64,000 bases of DNA from Paenibacillus arenilitoris. GTDB taxonomy: Bacteria > Bacillota > Bacilli > Paenibacillales > Paenibacillaceae. The DNA lies in assembly GCF_014705655.1 (NCBI RefSeq), contig NZ_JACXIY010000013.1, forward strand, positions 124,001-188,000, written 5' to 3'. Both the position numbers and the translations under genes were made by a program. The notes under the pieces were generated by a model, which saw only the letters and a list, made by a program, of their open reading frames with translations, did not search any database and was not told the origin of the DNA. Positions 34,832 to 42,983 of the stretch are shown here, piece after piece (position 1 is the stretch's first letter; the number at the start of each line of letters is the position of its first letter).

Positions 34832-35743
34832 ATGACGAGGGAAGCGTTCGAGAAGATCGCCCGGAAGGCATTCCCGGGGGCCGAGCTGCTCGGCATGCGG
34901 GAGCTGGCCGGCGGCGTATCCGCGCAGGTGACGGAGCTTGCGGTACTCGCGGGGGGACGCGAGCGACAAATGGTCGTGCGGCGGCACGGCGCCGCCGACC
35001 TGGAGCGGAATCCGCGCGTCGCCGCGGATGAATATAAGCTGCTGCGGCTGCTGCGCGGCGCGGGCTTGCCCGTGCCGGAGCCGTATTTCGCGGACGAATC
35101 GGGCGAAATCTTCGATTCGCCTTATGTGGCGATCGCCTTCGTCGACGGCAAGGCGGACTTCGCCCCCGTGGATTTGGACGGTTCTATCGCTCAGTTGGCC
35201 GGCGTATTGGCGGACATTCACCGCGTGGAAGGCAAGCGGGACGAGCTAGGGTACTTGCCTGCGCAGGAAGCCGTCTGCGCCGGGATGATCGCCGCAAGGC
35301 CCGCCAGGCTGGACGAGTCGTTGGACGAGGGGCGCATCCGGGCTTGCCTGGAACTAGGGTGGCCGCCGGAGCGGCGTAATAAGCGCGTGCTGCTGCACGG
35401 CGATTTCTGGCCGGGCAACGTGCTGTGGCGGGACGGACGCCTCGCCGCGGTGATCGATTGGGAGGACGCGGCGCTCGGGGATCCGCTGGCCGATCTCGCG
35501 AACGCGCGGCTGGAGACGCTGTTCGCGTTCGGCGAGGAAGCGATGCGGGCGCTCACGCGGCACTACGTTGCCCGGATGCCGGATTTGGACGACGCGAGCC
35601 TGCCGTACTGGGAGCTGTGCGCGGCTTTGCGGGCTTGCAGGCTGTCTTCCTGGGGACTCGCCCCGGAGGTCGAGCGGCGGATGCGGGAGAGGCACCGGCG
35701 GTTCGTCGATCAGGCATTCGGGAAGCTTTCCGGCCCCGGCTGA
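34832..35743 (+). CDS. aminoglycoside phosphotransferase-family kinase
   Basis: The 303-residue protein has the protein-kinase-like fold of APH enzymes: the nucleotide loop near residue 25, RRHGAADLERNP with the ATP-binding Lys position occupied by Arg-Arg, the catalytic loop HGDFWPGNVLW (His189, Asp191) and the metal-binding AVIDWEDAALGDP. These kinases phosphorylate aminoglycosides, macrolides, choline or other small hydroxyl substrates; the target here is unknown. AAGGTGATT lies 8 nt before ATG 34832. There is no terminator between it and the macro-domain gene 39 nt upstream, so it may be a passenger or a fourth member of that operon; the terminator at 35784-35818 follows. Confidence 0.85.
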   Translation: MTREAFEKIARKAFPGAELLGMRELAGGVSAQVTELAVLAGGRERQMVVRRHGAADLERNPRVAADEYKLLRLLRGAGLPVPEPYFADESGEIFDSPYVAIAFVDGKADFAPVDLDGSIAQLAGVLADIHRVEGKRDELGYLPAQEAVCAGMIAARPARLDESLDEGRIRACLELGWPPERRNKRVLLHGDFWPGNVLWRDGRLAAVIDWEDAALGDPLADLANARLETLFAFGEEAMRALTRHYVARMPDLDDASLPYWELCAALRACRLSSWGLAPEVERRMRERHRRFVDQAFGKLSGPG

Positions 35744-35783
35744 CGGCGCAACCGCTTTTTTTCAACGACTCCGTACAAAACAG

Positions 35784-35818
35784 AGCTTTCCGGAAGTCAT
35801 TTCCGGAGAGCTTTTTTA
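35784..35818 (+). terminator. terminator of the nitrilase/ATPase/macro/kinase operon
   Basis: A 12-bp stem (35784-35795 with 35801-35812, one G-T pair) is followed by a run of six T residues. No comparable signal occurs between 28780 and here, which supports a single transcript of four genes. Confidence 0.85.
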
Positions 35819-35976
35819 TTAATTCCTCAGTAGACCGCCTGTTAAACTTGGAGCCGCCTGAAGGCGTTTGGAAAAATTGAATGCCATTGGCGAATTTTTA
35901 CGTATACCTATTGTCTGGCAGGTGAATATTATCTACATGACTTGTGGACTGCCTATACAGAGGGGAGTAATTAAAG

Positions 35977-36750
35977 TTGGAAACATTGTGGCTGGAGTAT
36001 GCGTGGGCATTGCTCATTCTTATCGGTTTGGAGGGATTGCTGTCTGCTGACAATGCGTTGGTGCTGGCGGTCATCGCGAAGCATTTGCCGGACGGACAGA
36101 GGAAACGGGCGATTAACTATGGCATCATCATGGCATTTGTCTTTCGTTTTGCTGCCCTTTTTGCGATATCCTTTATCGCGAATGTCTGGCAGGTGCAGGC
36201 GATCGGTGCAGCCTATCTTCTATACCTTGGGCTAAAGCACATCATCCAAGCGCGTTTCGGTAAGAAAAACGAGAATATTCACAAGGATCAGAAGCGGGAA
36301 GCGGCAGGGAAAGGCTTTTGGCCGACGGTTGGAAAAATTGCGCTGGCGGACCTCGCCTTTGCGATCGATTCCATTCTAGCTGCGGTCGCGCTTGCCCTCG
36401 GACTGCCAGATTCGCCGCTCGGAGATTTCGGCGGGATGGACGGCGGACAATTTATTGTCGTGGTGCTTGGCGGAATCGCCGGCTTAATCTTAATCAAATA
36501 TGCGGCTACTTGGTTTGTAAAACTGCTTGGCCAACGCCCGGCACTTGAGACAACGGCTTACGCGATCGTTGCCTGGGTCGGGGTCAAGCTTGCCGTCATT
36601 ACGCTTGCCCATGAGGATATCGGGGTTTTGGATCATCATTTTCCTCATAGCACGCTTTGGACTTCCATCTTCTATACCGTATTGGTAGCGATAGCTCTAA
36701 TTGGGTGGTTTGCACCGAGCAACAAACCTGCTAAGGTAAGCAGTTCCTAA
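35977..36750 (+). CDS. TerC/YjbE-family integral membrane protein
   Basis: The 257-residue protein has about seven membrane helices with the TerC hallmarks: GLLSADNALVLAVIAKHLP near residue 20 and LADLAFAIDSILAAVAL near 130, each with the conserved Asp residues in the membrane. Family members export metals such as manganese, or help load exported metalloenzymes. TTG 35977 follows AGGGGAG. I looked for a yybP-ykoY manganese riboswitch upstream and did not find its conserved core. The hairpin at 36922-36974 ends the transcript. Confidence 0.88.
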   Translation: METLWLEYAWALLILIGLEGLLSADNALVLAVIAKHLPDGQRKRAINYGIIMAFVFRFAALFAISFIANVWQVQAIGAAYLLYLGLKHIIQARFGKKNENIHKDQKREAAGKGFWPTVGKIALADLAFAIDSILAAVALALGLPDSPLGDFGGMDGGQFIVVVLGGIAGLILIKYAATWFVKLLGQRPALETTAYAIVAWVGVKLAVITLAHEDIGVLDHHFPHSTLWTSIFYTVLVAIALIGWFAPSNKPAKVSSS

Positions 36751-37088
36751 CTGGAAATTTTACGGAATGGTTGAATAAGAGCCGGTTTCCCCGGTTGAAA
36801 AAATGGCGATCGCGCTTGAACGCAAGCTTTCCAGTGTCCTCGGGGACAACCATCGCCGTGCTCGCAAGGAGGCGTAGAATCGCGTCGCGGCTTAGACACA
36901 GGGCCGTTTCATCAGGTCATACGGAGCTGTCTCCAAAGGTCATCCAGCGACCGGAGAGACGGCTCCGTTTTTTTGACTTTGGAATCGAGAGATCAATCCT
37001 CCCGCACAAAGATTAAGGCGGAATCGCGCCGGCTATGTTATATTGAAGCGATGCAGCAATTAATGAATATTCGGAAGGAGAACGCATC
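36751..37088 (+). other. 338-bp intergenic region with possible gene fragment and terminator
   Basis: The frame 36779-36877 encodes EPVSPVEKMAIALERKLSSV and a basic tail before a TAG. It looks like the end of a lost helical protein but I cannot name it. The terminator at 36922-36974 follows. GGAAGGAGAA at about 37073-37082 serves the next gene. Confidence 0.45.
36922..36974 (+). terminator. rho-independent terminator
   Basis: CGGAGCTGTCTC (36922-36933) pairs with GAGACGGCTCCG (one G-T pair) and is followed by seven T residues. It probably ends the terC transcript and isolates the next gene. Confidence 0.8.
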
Positions 37089-37496
37089 ATGGCAACCGAA
37101 TCGGGGACGAAAGAAAACCCCTGGAAGTTGAAGACGCCGCCGCAGACGTCGGAGTACGAAATGTACATGGACGAGAAGGACGGGAAGGAAATACTGGTGT
37201 GTACCGTAGGCAAAACGGTGCTGTATTACGACTATCGCTGCATCGGCGACCTGCATGCCATGCTGAAGCGGCACGGCGATTGGATGGAGCTGGGCAGCGC
37301 GGACGAGCAGAAGCCCGCGAAGGAAGGCACCGTCGAAGCATGGGGACGTTCGGCCGACAATCCGGCCGGCGGATGGTACGGCTTGAAGAAAGGGTACCGC
37401 GGCCGCTTCGGCATGTACATTCCGCCGCTGATGGAAGCATTGGGGCTTGCAGAGGTCGAGCATCATCCGAGAAACAACCGGATGCGGGCCTTGTAA
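37089..37496 (+). CDS. conserved hypothetical protein, 135 residues
   Basis: This small soluble protein has highly conserved-looking blocks: NPWKLKTPPQTSEYEMY at the start, a DLHAMLKRHGDW segment, and RSADNPAGGWYGLKKGYRGR near residue 92 followed by an ALGLAEVEHHPRNNRMRAL end. I recognise it as a widespread bacterial conserved protein without known function. AAGGAGAA precedes ATG 37089, and a strong hairpin terminator follows at 37563. It stands alone. Confidence 0.75.
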   Translation: MATESGTKENPWKLKTPPQTSEYEMYMDEKDGKEILVCTVGKTVLYYDYRCIGDLHAMLKRHGDWMELGSADEQKPAKEGTVEAWGRSADNPAGGWYGLKKGYRGRFGMYIPPLMEALGLAEVEHHPRNNRMRAL

Positions 37497-37562
37497 CGTC
37501 TAATGTGCCGGGAAAGTATGGCCTGGATCGATCGACCGGCCATTTACAATAAGTTAACAACA

Positions 37563-37603
37563 AATGCCTTGATAGAACCGAAAGGATCTGTCAAGGTATT
37601 TTC
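37563..37603 (+). terminator. rho-independent terminator
   Basis: AATGCCTTGATAGA (37563-37576) pairs with TCTGTCAAGGTATT (two G-T pairs) and is followed by TTTTC. It ends the conserved hypothetical gene and abuts the truncated permease piece. Confidence 0.75.
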
Positions 37604-37605
37604 GT

Positions 37606-37773
37606 ATATCGAACGATACGACGATCACCAACGCATCGAGCGTTTCGTACCGCTACACGCCGGCTTCGAGGATGGCGGCTATCGTATTGACGGCATTTCC
37701 GTTATTATTGATTTATCCGTTCATGCAAAAGCATTTCAATAAAGGGGCCATGCTGGGTTCCGTCAAAGGTTGA
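37606..37773 (+). pseudogene. C-terminal remnant of a carbohydrate ABC permease (LplC/YtcP-like)
   Basis: One frame gives SVSYRYTPASRMAAIVL, then TAFPLLLIYPFMQKHFNKG and AMLGSVKG before a TGA at 37771. The last 35 residues match the characteristic end of LplC-type sugar permeases (hydrophobic helix, YPF-Q-K-F-KG-hydrophobic-GS-KG). Everything upstream, including the coupling motif, is missing; a terminator sits directly before it. It is probably what is left of a sugar or glycerophosphoryl importer operon that once preceded the GDPD gene. Confidence 0.75.
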
Positions 37774-37805
37774 ACGTAAGGAAACGAAGACGGGAGGGTT
37801 ACATT

Positions 37806-38510
37806 GTGCCAACCAAATATGTCGCTCATCGTGGGCTGAGCATGCAAGCGCCCGAAAATACGATTCCCGCTTTCGAGCTGGCGGGAAAAGCCGGGTTCTG
37901 GGGTATCGAATGCGATACCTATTGTACGACGGACGGCCGCTGGATCGTTCACCACGACCGTACGGTGGATCGAATGACCGACGGTACGGGAATCGTACAA
38001 AACTTCTCCTTCGAAGAGATAAGCAAATTGAATATCGTGAGCGGCCGTCAGATCGAGCAATATCCCGGACTCCGCATCCCGGCTTTGGAACAGGTTTTGG
38101 AAGTTTGCAAAAACTATCAGCTGCACGCATTCATTGAAATCGAGCTGTACCATCATGATCGGAACCTGATCGATCTAGTAGCGCTTGTCGATCGGTGCGG
38201 CATGCTGCGGCAGTGCAGCTTCATCTGCTTCAATGCCGACGATCTGAAGAAGGTACGGGCGATCGACCGCGACGTTCCGCTCGGATATTTATCGGCCGGC
38301 CGCCCCTCGTTCGCCGATCTGGATCTCGTTGAACAATTAAGCCCGGCCTTTCTCGATTACGATTACAAGTCGGCTTCGGCGGCGGACATCAAGAGGCTGG
38401 CGAAGCTCGGAACGAAGGTTTCGATGTGGACGCTCAATTCGCGTGCGGACGCTATGCCCTTCATAGAAGCCGGGGCCGAGTATATAACGACCGATACTAT
38501 TTTGACCTGA
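37806..38510 (+). CDS. glycerophosphodiester phosphodiesterase
   Basis: The 234-residue TIM-barrel protein has the GDPD signature at the N-terminus: AHRGLSMQAPENTIPAF (catalytic His and the metal-binding Glu), GIECDTYCTTDGRWIVHHD (Glu, Asp and second His) and IEIELY later. It hydrolyses glycerophosphodiesters to glycerol 3-phosphate and an alcohol. There is no signal peptide, so it works in the cytoplasm on imported substrate. GTG 37806 follows GGGAGGG; the longer frame from 37770 starts within the permease remnant. The truncated permease directly upstream suggests that it lost its import system. Confidence 0.9.
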   Translation: MPTKYVAHRGLSMQAPENTIPAFELAGKAGFWGIECDTYCTTDGRWIVHHDRTVDRMTDGTGIVQNFSFEEISKLNIVSGRQIEQYPGLRIPALEQVLEVCKNYQLHAFIEIELYHHDRNLIDLVALVDRCGMLRQCSFICFNADDLKKVRAIDRDVPLGYLSAGRPSFADLDLVEQLSPAFLDYDYKSASAADIKRLAKLGTKVSMWTLNSRADAMPFIEAGAEYITTDTILT

Positions 38511-38624
38511 CCGGCAGCGGCGCTTCATGGCGGGTGATCGCGTACGGATGGGAAACCGGTTGCTTTTATTTAGCCGGCGGGAGTATCATCTACTATGAAG
38601 CCTGATGAAGGGAAGGGGATAGCG

Positions 38625-39143
38625 ATGAGAATCGGTTTGCTGATCGTGGACATGCAGCGCTTGTTCATGAATGAGGTGGCGGACAAGCACCGAGTGGCGG
38701 AAACTTGCGAATATATCAATTACGTGTCCGGCTTGCTCAGAGCGGCGGGGCAGCCCGTTATTCACATTCAGGATATGGAAGGGGCGCAGCACGACGCCGA
38801 TCCGGAAGCGAGATCGATTATCCCGGAGGTGGTCGTAGGACCGAATGACCTGCGGGTGGAGAAGGAGTATTCTAACGCCTTCTGGAAAACGGATCTGGAG
38901 CAGATGCTTCGCGATCAGGGCGTCGAGTTTGTCGTCGTCTCCGGCTTCTCCGCCGAGTATTGCGTCACGTTTACCGCGAACGGCGCGGCGGAGAGAGGAT
39001 TCCCTGCCGCCATATTGCAGCGGGGCATTCTCAGCGCCAATCCGGATGCCGTAAGCTCGATATACCGCGACCGGCATGTCGTATCCCATTCGGTGATCAA
39101 CTATATGACGAGCGTTATCGGCAAGACCATTGCGCCTGAATAG
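38625..39143 (+). CDS. isochorismatase-family cysteine hydrolase
   Basis: The 172-residue protein has the family triad: Asp in LLIVDMQRLF near residue 9, a Lys in YSNAFWKTDLE near 84-90, and the nucleophile Cys113 in SAEYCVTFTA. Members hydrolyse amides such as nicotinamide or related compounds, or isochorismate; the true substrate is unknown. ATG 38625 follows AAGGGAAGGGG. Its stop codon is embedded in a compact terminator. Confidence 0.88.
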   Translation: MRIGLLIVDMQRLFMNEVADKHRVAETCEYINYVSGLLRAAGQPVIHIQDMEGAQHDADPEARSIIPEVVVGPNDLRVEKEYSNAFWKTDLEQMLRDQGVEFVVVSGFSAEYCVTFTANGAAERGFPAAILQRGILSANPDAVSSIYRDRHVVSHSVINYMTSVIGKTIAPE

Positions 39144-39154
39144 GCGCTTTTTTT
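39132..39154 (+). terminator. rho-independent terminator overlapping a stop codon
   Basis: GCGCC (39132-39136) pairs with GGCGC (39143-39147) across TGAATA, followed by seven T residues. The TAG stop of the isochorismatase gene lies across the loop and stem. Confidence 0.75.
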
Positions 39155-39245
39155 AATGCCGCTAACCTCTTGCGCAACAATGGCTTCCTTCCGCGCGTCG
39201 AATAAGAGGAAGGATTTGGAACATCAATGTGTAGGAGGAGCAAAT

Positions 39246-39806
39246 ATGATTCGAAGGGGTACGGGAACAAAGAACAAAACCGTATTTTTCTTCTTGGCGG
39301 CACTGGCCGGGATAGATGTAATATTCATCCTATTAAGCATTAATGACTATGCGGTTTATTTCTTGCACACTTCCGGATGGCATATGCCCATTCTGTTTAA
39401 TGTCGTGTCGTTAGTAATCTTATTCTTTATCTCCAAAAAGAAGATCCTATGGATTCCCGTTTCCGTGCTAATCTTATTTTTAATTCTATTTCGATTAGGA
39501 TTTTTATTTTATGGCTGGCATTACGACTATGCGGTTTCCCCAAAAGGGACTGAAACGCTGATCATCAAGCATCGGGTTGCCACTTTGGGCGAGAGCCAAT
39601 ACTTTTATGAGTTTTATCGAAAGTCGGGAATTGTAATGAAAAAGCTGGCCGAACAGAACTTCAAAATCATTGTTCATTACCAAGATCGAGATCGATACCC
39701 AAACGCACGGAAAACCTTAGGGCTTGATCATCCGATTTGGCGAGACGAGAAGGAAGTCGGTTTTGAAACGAAAGACGGCAGGATCGATATTTCGCTGGAT
39801 GATTAA
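39246..39806 (+). CDS. membrane protein of unknown function
   Basis: The 186-residue protein has three hydrophobic segments (about 13-32, 46-61 and 68-90) followed by a soluble C-terminal half of about 90 residues rich in basic and aromatic residues. No family was recognised. GGAGGAGC precedes ATG 39246 closely. It is AT-richer than the genes before it, as are the following genes up to about 43.9 kb. Confidence 0.65.
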   Translation: MIRRGTGTKNKTVFFFLAALAGIDVIFILLSINDYAVYFLHTSGWHMPILFNVVSLVILFFISKKKILWIPVSVLILFLILFRLGFLFYGWHYDYAVSPKGTETLIIKHRVATLGESQYFYEFYRKSGIVMKKLAEQNFKIIVHYQDRDRYPNARKTLGLDHPIWRDEKEVGFETKDGRIDISLDD

Positions 39807-39838
39807 CGCTTTTAGATAATCGCGTAATCGGAGGGAGC

Positions 39839-39889
39839 ATGAAAAAAAGGTATGCAGCATTGTTGGTTTTTGTTCTCGGTATTGTCTAG
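39839..39889 (+). pseudogene. truncated start of an exported protein (16 residues)
   Basis: ATG 39839 has an excellent ribosome site (GGAGGGAGC) and encodes MKKRYAALLVFVLGIV before a TAG at 39887. That is a typical signal-peptide start that stops before any mature protein, so it is probably the remaining 5' end of a lipoprotein or secreted protein gene, or less likely a very small membrane peptide. Confidence 0.4.
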
Positions 39890-39909
39890 TTTATAGGGAG
39901 GTGGCCTCT

Positions 39910-40524
39910 TTGATATTCATAACCGAATCCGATTCCTTGGAAGACTATTTGGCAGAATCGGAAGAAGTAGATTTCAGCCATCTTTCCATCAGAGAGAAGG
40001 CGGCCGAGTTATATGCAATCTCGTCTAACGATGAAGAGTTCATAGGGCATGCATATCGATTCGTCCGGGACGAAATTTCGCATTCCTGGGATATTCAAAG
40101 CCCGCGAATTACGCGCAAAGCGTCGGAGGTTCTCTATTTCAAGGAAGGCATCTGCTACGCCAAGTCTCATTTGCTATGCGCGGTTTTGCGGAGCCAAGGG
40201 GTTCCTGCGGGCTTTTGTTATCAGAAGCTTACTTTGGGCGATGCGCCGGATACCGGCTACTGCGTTCATGCTCTAAATGCCGTTTTCTTGAAGTCCCTTG
40301 GCCGCTGGATCAGACTCGATGCGCGGGGCAATAAGCCGGGCGTTCATGCCGAATTTTCGCTGCATGGGGAACAGCTCGCTTTCCCCGTACGGGAAGCTTG
40401 CAACGAAATAGATTATCCGAAAATCTATGCGCATCCGCATCCCCATACGATTCGGGCGTTAAAACAAAACACGGACTGCGTCCAAATGTGCCTTCACGGA
40501 TTGCCGGCCGAACTAATGAGCTGA
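39910..40524 (+). CDS. transglutaminase-like cysteine protease-fold protein
   Basis: The protein of about 204 residues has the transglutaminase-core triad: Cys in EGICYAKSHLLCAVLRSQG near residue 82, His in GYCVHALNAVF near 122 and Asp in WIRLDARGNK near 137. Family members in bacteria act as peptidases or amide-modifying enzymes. There is no signal peptide. The start is TTG 39910 or GTG 39901; GGGAGG at 39897-39902 fits 39910. The terminator at 40571-40602 follows. Confidence 0.82.
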   Translation: MIFITESDSLEDYLAESEEVDFSHLSIREKAAELYAISSNDEEFIGHAYRFVRDEISHSWDIQSPRITRKASEVLYFKEGICYAKSHLLCAVLRSQGVPAGFCYQKLTLGDAPDTGYCVHALNAVFLKSLGRWIRLDARGNKPGVHAEFSLHGEQLAFPVREACNEIDYPKIYAHPHPHTIRALKQNTDCVQMCLHGLPAELMS

Positions 40525-40570
40525 GTGTTGACCGGAATGGAGCGGAAATCTATAATGTATTCGGACGAAT

Positions 40571-40602
40571 TGAGCTCTCGGATAATCGGGAGCTCCGTTT
40601 TT
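40571..40602 (+). terminator. rho-independent terminator
   Basis: GAGCTCTCG (40571-40579) pairs with CGGGAGCTC (one G-T pair), followed by CG and six T residues. Confidence 0.8.
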
Positions 40603-40649
40603 TGGTAAACAGTCCGTAGAATTCGATCACTTTCAGAGGAGTAATGATC

Positions 40650-41102
40650 TTGGGTTACATGAAGGAATTAAGACGGCTTATAGGCACACGCCCCATAATC
40701 ATGGCTGGCGCATGCGTGTTATTGGTCGACGATAAGAATCGGCTATTATTGCAGCGCAGAACCGACAATAGGTTATGGGGACTGCCTGGCGGCGCATTAG
40801 AGCCGGGCGAGAGTCTCCCGGAAGTGGCCAAGAGAGAGCTTTTTGAGGAGACAGGTTTAATCGCGAACGCGTTAACCTTGTTTGATGTGTTTTCAGGCCA
40901 TGCGTTTTATTACAAATATCCTCATGGCGACGAAGTGTATAATGTCGTAACCGCGTATCAATGCCATGATTATAGCGGCTCGTTAGAAATGGATGGAGAA
41001 GAAACGATGGAATTACGCTTTTTTGATGCGAAGGAAATGCCGGCTGATATCAGTCCGCCCGATTTGCCGATCATCGAACAGTATTTGTTAAAAGGACATT
41101 AG
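40650..41102 (+). CDS. Nudix hydrolase
   Basis: The 150-residue protein has a complete Nudix box, GALEPGESLPEVAKRELFEE followed by TGL (residues about 50-72), and the N-terminal YMKELRRLIGTRPIIMAGA block typical of a common Bacillus/Paenibacillus Nudix subgroup. It hydrolyses a nucleoside diphosphate-linked compound; the substrate is unknown. TTG 40650 is preferred because AGAGGAG is 8 nt upstream and ATG 40644 is too close. Confidence 0.88.
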   Translation: MGYMKELRRLIGTRPIIMAGACVLLVDDKNRLLLQRRTDNRLWGLPGGALEPGESLPEVAKRELFEETGLIANALTLFDVFSGHAFYYKYPHGDEVYNVVTAYQCHDYSGSLEMDGEETMELRFFDAKEMPADISPPDLPIIEQYLLKGH

Positions 41103-41326
41103 AACTTTGATAAGGATCAGTTGCCACGGCAGCTGGTCCTTATTACATGATCAGGGCAGTTATGAGGAACTTTCAGAAGGAACAAGGGAACATGAACAAT
41201 AATGATTATTAAGCCGACTATGCAAACGGAAATACGGCAAGTTCCTTTCGCATGCGAAGTGGCAGTGCAACAACCACGTTCGTGCGTTCGTCTGGTGGTT
41301 AGAGAGGATACAAGGGGGTTGAAAGA

Positions 41327-41818
41327 ATGCGAATGAGGTTGATCGTCGCGCTCCTACTGTTAGCAATGTCCACGGCTTGCGCCGCTGCCGCCAACGAAGA
41401 AAAGCAAGTGCCGCTTCGCGACAGTCGAGCAAACGCCTCGCAGGCGCTTCTGGAAGCGAAGGATTACAAGGTTAATTCCTATGAAGGAGTAGCTCACTCT
41501 TACACGCTGACCAAAGAAAAGCTGACGGAACTTCCCTACATGATGTATTGGGGGCTGCAGTCCGTCGACCCTCTGAATTATGTGGGAAAAGAAATTATCA
41601 TTGACAAGTTCGTCGTGGAAGATCATCCGCTTGCCAAAGGAAAAGTCGAAGTCTATGTTTATTCCAGCGAAGGCCAACCATTTGGCGGAACGTCCGTTCC
41701 TTATCGCAGACGGGACGACGGCGGATACTGGTCCATGGACGGCAAGACGCTGGAGGAAATTCAACCAAAGTCGTTTCAAGAATGGCAGAAAGCTTGGATG
41801 GCCCGATACACTCCGTAA
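41327..41818 (+). CDS. putative lipoprotein of unknown function
   Basis: The 163-residue protein has a short basic N-terminus, a hydrophobic stretch and a lipobox ending in Cys (LLLAMSTAC, Cys18). The mature part is a small beta-rich domain; no family or motif was recognised. A GGGGGTTGAAAG segment precedes ATG 41327. The preceding 220 bp hold only a weak hairpin around 41110-41143 behind the Nudix gene. Confidence 0.65.
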   Translation: MRMRLIVALLLLAMSTACAAAANEEKQVPLRDSRANASQALLEAKDYKVNSYEGVAHSYTLTKEKLTELPYMMYWGLQSVDPLNYVGKEIIIDKFVVEDHPLAKGKVEVYVYSSEGQPFGGTSVPYRRRDDGGYWSMDGKTLEEIQPKSFQEWQKAWMARYTP

Positions 41819-41955
41819 TTCCTACCGGGCTGCCAGCGCTGCGCCCAAATCCGTTGCAACACCGAATACCAGGCTGAGTATCCGCATATAAAATGGAATA
41901 AAAAGATGGTGCTACTGGCAGGCAATTAGAACAATCGAATGGAGTGGGTTTTGAC

Positions 41956-42366
41956 TTGAACACAAAGGACCCTGCCGGTTTTTGGATTCGATTCGGCGCA
42001 TCGATTCTTGATGCGCTTATCGTCGGAGTCCCGCTGGCCATTATTGCGCTTGTTTTCACCGGAGGAACGGGAGAGGAGTATGTCACGGATATCTTATCGT
42101 TCCTGTATACATTGCTTACGCCAATCCTATGGAATGGCTATACGATCGGCAAACGGATTTGCGGGATTCGAATCGTGAAGGTGAGCGACGGGCAGCCGCC
42201 GGGTCTTGGCACGATGCTGCTGCGAAATGTGGTGACAGGCTTAATTTACGCCATAACACTCGGCATTGCCTTTATAGTAAGTGCGATCATGGTAGGAGTC
42301 CGCGAAGACAAACGGTCGATTCATGATTTTATCGCGGGAACGGAAGTCGTGTATGATGGACCCTGA
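41956..42366 (+). CDS. RDD-family membrane protein
   Basis: The 136-residue protein has three to four hydrophobic segments and RDD features: GFWIRFGASILDALIVGVPL at the start (Arg and Asp in the first helix), TIGKRICGIRIVKVSDGQPPG in the centre and KRSIHDFIAGTEVV at the end. RDD proteins may be ion antiporters or accessory proteins; the function here is unknown. TTG 41956 follows GGAGTGGG by 7 nt; an in-frame GTG 41944 overlaps that site. The terminator at 42423-42452 follows. Confidence 0.85.
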   Translation: MNTKDPAGFWIRFGASILDALIVGVPLAIIALVFTGGTGEEYVTDILSFLYTLLTPILWNGYTIGKRICGIRIVKVSDGQPPGLGTMLLRNVVTGLIYAITLGIAFIVSAIMVGVREDKRSIHDFIAGTEVVYDGP

Positions 42367-42422
42367 TAACATAAACTAAGTTACCCGATGCAATTTGTGA
42401 TGACTTGCAGGAAATACCAAGG

Positions 42423-42452
42423 CAGCCGCTCAGAACGATCGGCTGTTTTTTC
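42423..42452 (+). terminator. rho-independent terminator after the RDD gene
   Basis: CAGCCG (42423-42428) pairs with CGGCTG (42440-42445), followed by six T residues. Confidence 0.8.
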
Positions 42453-42562
42453 ATTGAGGTAATTGACTGTAAAAAGCTGGGTTAGTATGATTGCTAAGAA
42501 GTGAGAGTTCTAGAATGAGAGGCTTCAAATGCCACCAAGAGTGCAGCAGGAGGAGTTTCGGT

Positions 42563-42916
42563 ATGAGCAAAACGAAAAAGTTCTTCATCGTAATGGTTTT
42601 GGTTTTTGCATTTGCACTTGTTGTTACTCCGTATGTATATGTTCAAATAAATAAAATAGTATACGATGACAGAGTAACGAATTACCTCATTGAAGAAGAA
42701 GGATACAAGGCGGAGGAAATAAGGTCCGTTAAGGGAGTTTGGGGAATTAAACTACCCCCTTTTTATGCGGTTGTTGTTTTTAATGATGAACCGTTTGTTG
42801 AATATATTTATTTTGCGCATAATGACGTACTGCAATTTGGATACGGCATTTCGGATGAAGGAAAACAAAAAGGGATTACCGAAGCCGATTTAAAGCACTA
42901 TGTTCCTTATGGATAG
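42563..42916 (+). CDS. DUF3139 small membrane protein
   Basis: The 117-residue protein has one N-terminal membrane helix (about 7-27) and an external domain with YLIEEEGYKAEEI and AVVVFNDEPFVEYIYF blocks typical of DUF3139, a family common in bacilli with no known role. GGAGGAG precedes ATG 42563 by 7 nt. The next gene starts 67 nt later. Confidence 0.75.
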   Translation: MSKTKKFFIVMVLVFAFALVVTPYVYVQINKIVYDDRVTNYLIEEEGYKAEEIRSVKGVWGIKLPPFYAVVVFNDEPFVEYIYFAHNDVLQFGYGISDEGKQKGITEADLKHYVPYG

Positions 42917-42983
42917 GTATTTGAAGCCTTTGCCGGCTACAAACACTATTAGAAATATTTCAATCTCCAATGGAGGAATAGGA

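Noticed and set aside
35820..35976. yybP-ykoY manganese riboswitch upstream of the TerC gene
   Set aside because: TerC genes often have one, but the conserved core helices and loop sequences were not found; the only similar string, AGGGGAGTAA, is the ribosome site.
36779..36877. Frame encoding EPVSPVEKMAIALERKLSSV and a basic tail, possible gene remnant
   Set aside because: It looks like a protein end but I could not match it to a family, so it is only mentioned with the intergenic region.
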